Notes under the pieces: model-generated | Told to the model about the DNA's origin: nothing | Databases searched by the model: none | The model's input: only the letters and a program-made list of their open reading frames with translations | Part shown: piece by piece, positions 1 through 5,178 of the stretch | Layout: each line of letters begins with the position of its first letter | Position numbering within the stretch: the stretch's first letter is position 1 | Made by a program: the position numbers and the translations under genes | Origin: Fidelibacterota bacterium | Lineage (GTDB): Bacteria > Fidelibacterota > UBA2242 | Assembly (NCBI GenBank): GCA_030655795.1 | Contig: JAUSPJ010000339.1 | Coordinates: 1 to 5,178 of the forward strand | Reading direction: 5' to 3' | DNA length: 5,178 nt

Positions 1-798
1 GTTCATACCATAAAAGCTTGCTACAAGGGTCGGTAACATTAAAACAATGGTAATTGAAGTTAAAATTTTCATAACGACATTTAAATTATTAGAAATAATT
101 GATGCAAATGCATCCATCATACCACTGAGGATATTGCTGTACACATTTGCCATCTCGATGGCTTGACGGTATTCAATAAGAATATCTTCAAAATCTATTG
201 TACTGATATATGGACTAATGCTTTTAAAGTTTTGTAATCGATTAAACATGATTTCGTTCGATCTAAGGGATGTTGTAAAATATACTAAACTCTTCTCGGC
301 GGCCAGGAGACTTACCAGTTCTTGATTTTTCAAGGAGGCTTGCAACTCTTTTTCGATGATCATGGTCTGCGAGTTAATGTCTTTCAAATACTGTAAATAG
401 TAAAGGGCGGTAGCGCGCAGGATATAAAAAAAAGTGTTGATGCTGTTCAAATCTTTTGCATAAATATCCTTATGCAACTGTTTGGTTGACAGGGCGGGTA
501 TCGCGCAAACAGTAATCAGAACATTTTTTGTAATAATTATGCCAAGCGGTACTGTAATAAAAGGCGCTGTTTCTGTTGTGCCCCGGGTTGGAACGCGCAA
601 AATACAAAGAGTTACATCTTTCTCTGCATCAATTCGGGCTCTTTCATCAATATCGAGAGGGTCTGTAAAGAATTCATTGGGTATGTTATATTTATGTGCG
701 AATTCTAAAAACTCTGATTTCTTTGGACGAATTAGGTTAATCCAGATAAACTCATTTTGTTCATCATCTTTAGAATGAAAGGTTTTAATTTCAACCAT
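1..798 (-). CDS. corA: CorA-family Mg2+/divalent cation transporter (3' end outside window)
   Basis: The frame reads from an ATG at 798 for 266 codons and leaves the window exactly after Tyr-Gly-Met-Asn (GMN at residues 264-266). GMN is the universal CorA signature at the outer mouth of the pore, ending the first membrane helix. The preceding stretch, about residues 244-263, is that helix (it includes ITIVLMLPTLVASF). Residues 1 to about 130 match the mixed alpha/beta cytoplasmic domain, and about 130-243 the long pore-lining helix, including MDAFASIISNNLNVVMK, typical of the subgroup common in Bacillota. CorA channels are homopentamers in the inner membrane that admit Mg2+, or Co2+/Ni2+ in some members. 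Roughly 45-50 residues are missing: the outer loop, the second helix and the basic tail. The gene is AT-rich (about 36% G+C against about 47% in the next gene's counted part) and has a strong Shine-Dalgarno, unlike its neighbours. Family assignment is secure; the transported ion is inferred. Confidence 0.93.
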   Translation of the reverse strand, partial: MVEIKTFHSKDDEQNEFIWINLIRPKKSEFLEFAHKYNIPNEFFTDPLDIDERARIDAEKDVTLCILRVPTRGTTETAPFITVPLGIIITKNVLITVCAIPALSTKQLHKDIYAKDLNSINTFFYILRATALYYLQYLKDINSQTMIIEKELQASLKNQELVSLLAAEKSLVYFTTSLRSNEIMFNRLQNFKSISPYISTIDFEDILIEYRQAIEMANVYSNILSGMMDAFASIISNNLNVVMKILTSITIVLMLPTLVASFYGMN

Positions 799-805
799 GT
801 GACAG

Positions 806-813
806 CCCTCCTT
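806..813 (-). promoter_or_regulatory. Strong ribosome binding site of corA
   Basis: Read on the minus strand, positions 813 to 806 are AAGGAGGG, a near-perfect Shine-Dalgarno, with 7 bases before the ATG at 798. It fixes the corA start. No other gene here has a comparable site, so it stands out. Confidence 0.85.
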
Positions 814-895
814 GTAAATTTATTAAAAAACACCTGTCAAGAGACATGCTCTGAATATCTTTCTATAATCTATTTCAAACCTCCCCCGGCTGCTA

Positions 896-1750
896 CTACC
901 GAGGCCGCCCGGGCGGAACCCCAAAAAGATCTTCAATCGGCATCGCCTCTTCACTTTTCGGACGAATGGGAGTTGACCGAATAAACCAACGTATCCCGCC
1001 CGCCAAAAGCAGAACGCCAGCAACAAGAATAGTCGGCGAAACATGCCCCCGCCATTCATACCAACCGATACTGTTTTCGGGAAGATGGGTAAATATTACG
1101 GCGATACCGTTGTTAATGGCGTGAAGGATAAAGGATATCCAGATCGAGTCGGTTCGCCATGCAACATAGCCCATGAAAACACCGATAATATAAATTTGTA
1201 CAACCCACCATGGATTAAAATGAATAATTGCAAAGGTCAGCGCCGAATACAGAACCGCCTTTGTAATATCTTTGAGACGATATTCCAGGATCCTCTGAAA
1301 AAATCCGCGAAAGATCAGTTCTTCAACAAATGGGGCAATAATAATAACAACTCCGATAATGACAAATGCCGAAAACGGGTCGGTAATAGTCATTATTTCC
1401 TGGATTTTCGAAAATTCTGCCGGTACGGATACCAAGGACTGTGCAATGCGGTCAAGCTCGTCGGTGACAATAGTAAGCCCTATCGCCAGCGGGACCGATG
1501 CCGCGACGGCTGAAAGAGCAACCGGATTCAAGCGGAGCAGGCGTCGCATGTCGGCCTGATATTTTTTGGCCCAGATGAAAATTGGAATCGGAAGAAACAG
1601 TTCACCGACCAGCAGGCCGATTTGAGCCGCGGTTATTTGATTGATACCCGGTGTTGCCATCATAATAACCACAGCCGTAACAATGGCTAATAAAAAGCCG
1701 ACAATCATAAGAAATATAGCGGTTTTTATCTGAGGTATGACATTAAACAT
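896..1750 (-). CDS. CPBP-family intramembrane glutamic endopeptidase (CAAX protease/Abi type)
   Basis: This complete 284-residue protein has about eight hydrophobic segments (near 11-31, 43-60, 76-96, 127-140, 165-178, 183-198, 203-222 and 238-254). All three catalytic motifs of the CPBP family (Rce1-like, Abi) are present: EELIFR at 143-148 (EExxxR), FAIIH at 173-177 (FxxxH) and HAINN at 210-214 (HxxxN). In this family the first Glu and the His residues form the active site inside the inner membrane. Known bacterial members act in bacteriocin maturation or immunity, or as proteases of unknown target, so the substrate here cannot be given. A hydrophilic, proline-rich tail of about 26 residues follows the last helix. 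The ATG at 1750 lacks a clear Shine-Dalgarno, but a candidate promoter sits 33-61 bases upstream. The next internal Met (residue 15) would cut into the first helix, so 1750 is preferred. No bacteriocin gene is adjacent. Confidence 0.92.
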   Translation of the reverse strand: MFNVIPQIKTAIFLMIVGFLLAIVTAVVIMMATPGINQITAAQIGLLVGELFLPIPIFIWAKKYQADMRRLLRLNPVALSAVAASVPLAIGLTIVTDELDRIAQSLVSVPAEFSKIQEIMTITDPFSAFVIIGVVIIIAPFVEELIFRGFFQRILEYRLKDITKAVLYSALTFAIIHFNPWWVVQIYIIGVFMGYVAWRTDSIWISFILHAINNGIAVIFTHLPENSIGWYEWRGHVSPTILVAGVLLLAGGIRWFIRSTPIRPKSEEAMPIEDLFGVPPGRPR

Positions 1751-1782
1751 TGTATTGTTTGGATTGTGTTAAAAGGCGTGAG

Positions 1783-1811
1783 AATTTAGATAGACGGGCC
1801 GCTAAAGTCAA
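1783..1811 (-). promoter_or_regulatory. Candidate sigma70-type promoter for the CPBP protease gene
   Basis: On the minus strand, TTGACT (1811-1806; 5 of 6 match to TTGACA) is followed after exactly 17 bases by TAAATT (1788-1783; 4 of 6 match to TATAAT). Transcription would start near 1776, giving a leader of about 26 bases before the ATG at 1750. It lies in the 98-bp gap between the thioredoxin-like gene and the protease gene, where a separate promoter is plausible. This is pattern matching only, and the organism's sigma-factor preferences are unknown. Confidence 0.4.
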
Positions 1812-1848
1812 GATAATGCGACGAGAATAGCGGTAAATAGTAGTGATA

Positions 1849-2373
1849 TTAATCTGTTGTCAACTGTTTAAATAGTTCCATTATCGTACTGGTATCAGCG
1901 TCTGTGAACCCTTGTTTGTAGAATTCAATTGCTCCGGCCCTGTTAATAACGATCAGGGTTGGTGTGACTTTCGCAGAATAATTATCTGATATTTTGCCGT
2001 AGCGGTCTAACAGGACGGGAAGCGTATAATTCATTTTGTCGACATAAGATTGAACTGTTTCCGGGTCTTCACCGACGTTGACCAGGTATATGCTTAATTC
2101 GGGATATTCTTCTTTAAGAGCATGCAGAAAGGGGATTTCTTTGCGGCAAGGCAGGCAGGATGTCGTAAAAAATGAGAACACTACCGGGCCTTTTAGCTCG
2201 TTACGCGCCCTGGGGCCAACATGCCGGCTCAGGAAAAAATCCTTACCGCCAATTGTTTTAGCAAAACACCTGGGCGCCTGTGAGCCCATCGCCAGACCGG
2301 GATTCTTGGTGGAAAGGCTGTCGGTACACCATACCGTTGTTATCAACAGAGTAATCATTAAAATTGTACGCAT
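1849..2373 (-). CDS. Exported TlpA/ResA-like thioredoxin-fold protein
   Basis: This is a 174-residue protein. It opens with a short charged start (Met-Arg) and a hydrophobic stretch to about residue 16, consistent with a signal peptide or anchor, so it probably works in the periplasm. A TlpA/AhpC-TSA-type domain follows: a beta strand, then TTSCLPCRKEIPFL with the redox pair Cys73-x-x-Cys76, and the cis-proline loop KVTPTLIVI (Pro138). Family members reduce or exchange disulfides, for example in cytochrome c maturation or in rescue of oxidised envelope proteins; the partner here is unknown. The ATG at 2373 is chosen because it follows the upstream methyltransferase stop by one base, is preceded by GGGGG at 2383-2379, and puts the hydrophobic segment at the N-terminus. 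An in-frame ATG at 2403 would add 10 residues ahead of it. The segment ends Val-Trp-Cys, a poor lipobox because of Trp at -1, so lipoprotein status is uncertain. Confidence 0.88.
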   Translation of the reverse strand: MRTILMITLLITTVWCTDSLSTKNPGLAMGSQAPRCFAKTIGGKDFFLSRHVGPRARNELKGPVVFSFFTTSCLPCRKEIPFLHALKEEYPELSIYLVNVGEDPETVQSYVDKMNYTLPVLLDRYGKISDNYSAKVTPTLIVINRAGAIEFYKQGFTDADTSTIMELFKQLTTD

Positions 2374-2374
2374 C

Positions 2375-3202
2375 TCATCCCCCGTTTTGTCGACATAATT
2401 CATTCAGGATTATTCCGGCCGAAACCGATAAATTCAACGATTCGCCGGAGCCGTAACGCGGAATACCGATGGTATATTTTGAACTGTTTAAAATGGAATC
2501 CGGCAATCCGTGGGATTCGTTTCCCAGAATCAGTCCCCATTTGTCGGTGTGCAGATAGTTTACAGGTGAACCGCTGGTATCGGCGGACAAAAGCACAATA
2601 TTCTGATTGTCGGTATATATTTTTAAATCATCAAAACCGACATTTTGCCAGACAGAAATATTGAAAATGGCGCCCATGGAACCACGAACAACCTTTGATG
2701 AAAACGGGTCCACACAATTGGGAGACAGCAACACATTTTGTATCCTGAACCATCGTGCGGTTCTTAGAATTGTACCCAGATTTCCGGGATCGTTGATTTC
2801 CCACAGGTAAATGAAGGGCGACAGAGGTGGCAACGCTGCCGGGAATTCATGGAATGGTATAGGCGCAATAGCGACAATCCCTTCCGGATTTTTCAATGAA
2901 CTGATTGAATTAATTTCGGAATCCGAAACCACTTTAATGAGTTCGGTGTTTTCCAGCGATTTGCAATCTTGTAACCAGTTTTTACTTTGGGCCGTTTTGC
3001 CGACATATATTTTCCGGATTGGGTACCGGGCTATAACAGCTTCCTGAACGAGTTTGATACCCTCTAAAACAAATTGATTATGGTGATACCGGTGTTTTTT
3101 CTGATGAAGCGATTGGATATACTGACGCTCCGACCGGGACAGACCGAATGGTTTATCCTGAGGACTGGGTTCGGTTAATCCCTTTGGATTTCGATGGTTC
3201 AT
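2375..3202 (-). CDS. SpoU/TrmH-family RNA 2'-O-ribose methyltransferase
   Basis: With the start at 3202 the protein has 275 residues, close to the usual 250-270 for this family. Near residues 21-50 it has a substrate-binding-type N-terminus (LSRSERQYIQSL, then FVLEGIKLVQEA), typical of 23S rRNA methyltransferases of the TsnR/RlmB-like group. The SPOUT (trefoil-knot) domain follows with its three motifs: DPGNLGTILRTA (Asn141 and Arg147), LILGNESHGLP (Asn228-Glu229) and the knot motif IPRYGSGESLNLSVSAG (Asn257, Ser259). These bind S-adenosylmethionine and catalyse transfer to a ribose 2'-hydroxyl. The target is probably 23S rRNA, but the nucleotide cannot be deduced, so no symbol is given. The frame is open back to an ATG at 3301, but the added 33 residues do not resemble the family and would overlap the divergent gene. 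The gene ends TGA-G-ATG into the thioredoxin gene, implying one transcript and coupled translation. Confidence 0.92.
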   Translation of the reverse strand: MNHRNPKGLTEPSPQDKPFGLSRSERQYIQSLHQKKHRYHHNQFVLEGIKLVQEAVIARYPIRKIYVGKTAQSKNWLQDCKSLENTELIKVVSDSEINSISSLKNPEGIVAIAPIPFHEFPAALPPLSPFIYLWEINDPGNLGTILRTARWFRIQNVLLSPNCVDPFSSKVVRGSMGAIFNISVWQNVGFDDLKIYTDNQNIVLLSADTSGSPVNYLHTDKWGLILGNESHGLPDSILNSSKYTIGIPRYGSGESLNLSVSAGIILNELCRQNGG

Positions 3203-3265
3203 TTCACTATATTTGCGGGGGTGTTCATTTTTATTCACAAAAGGTAAGTTATTGATAGCGGTCCA

Positions 3266-4483
3266 ATGAAACAAGCCCGCACGATTAAAGAAATGTGTCA
3301 TATGATTGGTCTGTTTAACCGGGCTGTTTTGGCGGTGTTATTGTTTTCCTGTCCCGGGCTGTTTAATCAGCTTATCAAATGGCGCCCGGTTTTGAAAAAA
3401 AAGCGGATTGGACTTTCCGGCCTGCCTGCGCCGCTCCTGCCTGCGTCGCTTCGGCAGGCAGGTCGGCAGGCAGGAAAATCGGGAAAAATACCGGCTACGC
3501 TGTATACCAGAGAAAAGGTAAAAACCCGTCCGGTCTTTATTTTTGTAGCCGGAGTGAGATCATACTATATCAAACGTCGACAACTAAACACTCTGGCCAA
3601 AACGTTGGCGATTATAGGTTATCATGTTATCGTAGTTGATGATACGGCGCATACGGACATCAAGTTTACTAAAGTGACACCGAACAATATGGGCGATCTG
3701 ATAGATGCTATTTATCAGGAAGAGTTGTTTGATAAAGAGCGCATTGTGCTTGCCGGCTCGGATTTCAGTTCACGGTTTCTATTTTCAATTATGAACGATT
3801 CGGAAAGGATTCGGAAAATACGCTGTTTATTGTTTCTCTCTCCGGTTGCTGATATTCCCGCCCTGGTCAGATTTGCATTTACGGGACGAATAAAATTTGG
3901 TGACCGTTGGATATATCGGAATTCCTCAGCGAGTACGCGGCTTCTATACCTTAATAATATCTTGGAAAACTATATAAATACAGGTAGGCCGGATAAGGTT
4001 TCAGTGGTATTTCGGTGTCTTCTGGAAAATCGTACGGCGGAAGCATTCAAGATTGCCCAAAATCTTGATCCGGAGACCCGCAATCTGATTCTATCGGTGT
4101 TTCGGGGCGAGATGAACGAAGAGGATGTTCGGGAACTAAGCAATATTGATAACCGTGATTTGGGAAAGATGTTTTTGCCCTCTGTGTCGGAAATCGATAT
4201 TGAGCGGCCGGTATTTATCATTCATAGCATTCTTGATGAAGATGTGGACTGTGGTCAGAGCCAGGATCTGGTTAAGGCCCTAAGCAGTTCTTCGGGCGTC
4301 TATCTGCATCTTACTGATTTTATCACCCCGGCCGGTAACAGATTGTTTTTTTCAAATCCAGCCCGGTGGATCAAAGGGGTGTTTCGACTGGCTAAAGCAT
4401 TATGCAGAATATTTGTGTTTATATACAGTTATAAAAACTATCCCTATAATCCAACGAAGACCGCAATTCGGATCACCGATTAA
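3266..4483 (+). CDS. Alpha/beta-hydrolase-fold protein, probably catalytically degenerate, with N-terminal hydrophobic segment
   Basis: I recognise the fold but not a named family. From 3266 it has 405 residues; ATGs at 3293 and 3302 are equally possible, and none has a good Shine-Dalgarno. Residues 19-33 are hydrophobic (anchor or signal). Residues 52-70 come from a palindromic repeat (3421-3474). The hydrolase-like core begins at about 88 (RPVFIFVAGVRSYY), continues with GYHVIVVDD (118-126), the nucleophile-elbow strand RIVLAGSDFSS (159-169), LLFLSPVADIPALVRFAFTG (188-207), a helical insert (about 215-300) and a C-terminal core strand PVFIIHSILDEDVD (315-328). The elbow should read GxSxGG but is Gly164-Ser-Asp-Phe-Ser-Ser, so Asp occupies the usual serine position if the alignment is right. 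Acid-loop Asp324 is retained, and no clear catalytic His is visible around 349-358. The gene is probably a non-enzymatic or altered hydrolase relative. It is transcribed divergently from the methyltransferase and ends at the terminator at 4495. Confidence 0.75.
   Translation: MKQARTIKEMCHMIGLFNRAVLAVLLFSCPGLFNQLIKWRPVLKKKRIGLSGLPAPLLPASLRQAGRQAGKSGKIPATLYTREKVKTRPVFIFVAGVRSYYIKRRQLNTLAKTLAIIGYHVIVVDDTAHTDIKFTKVTPNNMGDLIDAIYQEELFDKERIVLAGSDFSSRFLFSIMNDSERIRKIRCLLFLSPVADIPALVRFAFTGRIKFGDRWIYRNSSASTRLLYLNNILENYINTGRPDKVSVVFRCLLENRTAEAFKIAQNLDPETRNLILSVFRGEMNEEDVRELSNIDNRDLGKMFLPSVSEIDIERPVFIIHSILDEDVDCGQSQDLVKALSSSSGVYLHLTDFITPAGNRLFFSNPARWIKGVFRLAKALCRIFVFIYSYKNYPYNPTKTAIRITD
3421..3474. repeat. 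54-bp palindromic element, two 15-bp then two 12-bp tandem units, in frame inside the hydrolase gene
   Basis: The segment consists of CCTGCCTGCGCCGCT (3421-3435) and CCTGCCTGCGTCGCT (3436-3450; one mismatch), followed by TCGGCAGGCAGG twice, exactly (3451-3462 and 3463-3474). The CCTGCCTGC cores at 3421-3429 and 3436-3444 are complementary to the GCAGGCAGG cores at 3466-3474 and 3454-3462, so the whole unit folds into a nested hairpin with a 9-base inner loop (3445-3453). The length is a multiple of three and no frame on either strand contains a stop. It encodes a Leu/Pro/Ala-rich then Arg-Gln-Ala-Gly repeat in the linker before the hydrolase core. It is much richer in G+C than the surrounding gene. 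It is probably a dispersed, protein-tolerated repeat, but other copies cannot be seen in this window. Confidence 0.9.
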
Positions 4484-4494
4484 TTACAGATAAT

Positions 4495-4529
4495 AAAAAG
4501 CCGGCCCGATCATCTCGGGCCGGCTTTTT
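4495..4529. terminator. Bidirectional intrinsic terminator between convergent genes
   Basis: There is a perfect 15-bp inverted repeat: AAAAAGCCGGCCCGA (4495-4509), a 5-base loop (4510-4514) and its complement (4515-4529). The ten inner pairs are G+C-rich except the closing A-T pair. The stem ends in A5 on one side and T5 on the other, so each strand yields a hairpin followed by a U run. It lies 11 bases after the hydrolase stop (4483) and 18 bases beyond the TPR gene stop (4548), fitting both transcripts. Confidence 0.93.
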
Positions 4530-4547
4530 AATTATGGATGTCGCCGC

Positions 4548-5178
4548 TTATTTTACCTTTTGCAGTTTTTTCAGAAGTTTTTGGGCCTTTCCGGCACTTT
4601 TAGTATCGGGATAGTTTGTGATAATCAGATTCAGGGTTTCGACCGTTTTGTCGTGGTCGCCCAAATCACTGTTGTAGACAGCAGCTGTTTTATCCAGGGC
4701 ATCAAGCACATTTCCCGCATCCGGATACTTCTCATAAAGACTCATATACTGCGCAATAGCGGCGTCAAACTGTTTATGCCTTTTATAGAGATCGCCGGCC
4801 GCCATGATCGCTTTGTGAGCGCCCGGCGTTCCCGGAAAACGCTCATTGATGGATGAATATGTTGTAACGGCATCCTGAATAAGATTCATTTGATCGGCAA
4901 GAATAACTGCCTTACGCACCAGCGCTTCGATGCTGAGTTCGGTTTTATCGGCCGCCAAAAACAGGTCCGCTGCAATCTGGTATTCTGCGTTGGCCTTTTC
5001 CCATTTTTGTTGTTTGAGATCGACAATTCTGGCAATTCGGTTATGAGCGTAGGCCGCCAGAGTGTCTTCGGGAAATTTTTCTGTGAACTGGTAATATGTC
5101 TCAATCGCCGGGATGAACTCCTCAAATTTCTGTTCCTGTAAAAGGGCTGATTGGTAAAGAGCAGTAGTCATTTCCGGA
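4548..5178 (-). CDS. Tetratricopeptide-repeat protein, C-terminal part (5' end outside window)
   Basis: The frame is open from the right edge to a TAA at 4550-4548. An ATG at 5171 exists, but the codons before it (Pro-Glu) remain open and the helical repeats are already under way, so the true start is most likely beyond 5178. Counting from that Met, the visible 207 residues are helical repeats. The helix ends read KFP (32-34), RFP (111-113), KYP (148-150) and NYP (186-188), spaced 79, 37 and 38 residues apart; the first gap fits two repeats. Each Phe/Tyr-Pro is followed by an Ala-rich helix, the pattern seen in YbgF/BamD-like TPR proteins of the cell envelope. Such repeats bind partner proteins, and here no partner or localisation can be deduced. 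It ends with a Lys-rich tail. No catalytic domain is visible in the portion present. Confidence 0.85.
   Translation of the reverse strand, partial: PEMTTALYQSALLQEQKFEEFIPAIETYYQFTEKFPEDTLAAYAHNRIARIVDLKQQKWEKANAEYQIAADLFLAADKTELSIEALVRKAVILADQMNLIQDAVTTYSSINERFPGTPGAHKAIMAAGDLYKRHKQFDAAIAQYMSLYEKYPDAGNVLDALDKTAAVYNSDLGDHDKTVETLNLIITNYPDTKSAGKAQKLLKKLQKVK

Noticed and set aside
482..778. Plus-strand open frame of 98 codons
   Set aside because: It is antisense to corA, whose family motifs are clear. The translation shows no domain and the frame has no start signal.
812..840. Perfect -35 hexamer TTGACA (840-835, minus strand) upstream of corA
   Set aside because: At 17-base spacing the -10 position reads TTACAA, which matches TATAAT poorly, and it would leave almost no room before the Shine-Dalgarno. 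It may be real but is not supported well enough to list.
840..852. Small imperfect palindrome AGAG-ACATG-CTCT between the protease and corA genes
   Set aside because: The arms are only 4 bp and there is no adjacent regulator or second copy, so an operator cannot be supported.
1043..1513. Plus-strand open frame of 156 codons
   Set aside because: It lies wholly within the CPBP protease gene on the opposite strand, has no recognisable domain or ribosome binding site, and is explained as a shadow frame.
1799..1833. Inverted repeat CCGCTA/TAGCGG with a 23-base loop after the thioredoxin-like gene
   Set aside because: The arms are only 6 bp, the loop is long and there is no U tract, so it is not a credible terminator. 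A 6-bp inverted repeat is expected by chance; its overlap with the candidate promoter is suggestive but weak.
3206..3211. TATAGT on the minus strand just before the methyltransferase ATG
   Set aside because: It resembles a -10 box (5 of 6) but lies 3 bases before the start codon, so transcription would begin within or after the ATG, and no -35 is found at the right distance.

Overview
This window looks like an ordinary chromosomal segment from a Gram-negative-type bacterium. It has moderate G+C overall: about 47% in the part of the membrane-protease gene I counted, but only about 36% in the corA segment. Secreted thioredoxin-like and TPR proteins suggest an envelope with a periplasm, and most genes lack a strong Shine-Dalgarno. 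This is compatible with a poorly cultured FCB-type lineage, but I cannot name a phylum from sequence alone. There are no RNA genes, CRISPR arrays, transposases or phage genes.

Layout, left to right. (1) 1-798, minus strand: a CorA-family divalent cation transporter. It is cut by the window edge exactly after its Gly-Met-Asn signature, and it is AT-rich with a strong ribosome binding site, unlike its neighbours. (2) 896-1750, minus: a complete CPBP-family (CAAX protease/bacteriocin-processing) membrane endopeptidase with all three catalytic motifs and a plausible promoter at 1783-1811. (3) 1849-2373, minus: an exported TlpA/ResA-like thioredoxin-fold protein with a CxxC site. (4) 2375-3202, minus: a SpoU/TrmH-family RNA 2'-O-ribose methyltransferase. 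Its stop codon lies one base before the thioredoxin start, so these two genes form a tight pair, with the methyltransferase first. (5) 3266-4483, plus (divergent): an alpha/beta-hydrolase-fold protein with an N-terminal hydrophobic segment. Its catalytic residues look substituted, and its linker carries a 54-bp palindromic in-frame repeat. (6) 4495-4529: a strong terminator, symmetric enough to serve both convergent genes. (7) 4548-5178, minus: the C-terminal part of a TPR protein whose beginning lies beyond the right edge.

Apart from the methyltransferase-thioredoxin pair, the genes do not form a recognisable pathway. No new multi-gene system is evident. The points most worth a second look are the 54-bp repeat (two 15-bp units followed by two 12-bp units, with no stop codon in any of six frames), the apparently degenerate hydrolase hosting it, and the compositionally foreign corA.
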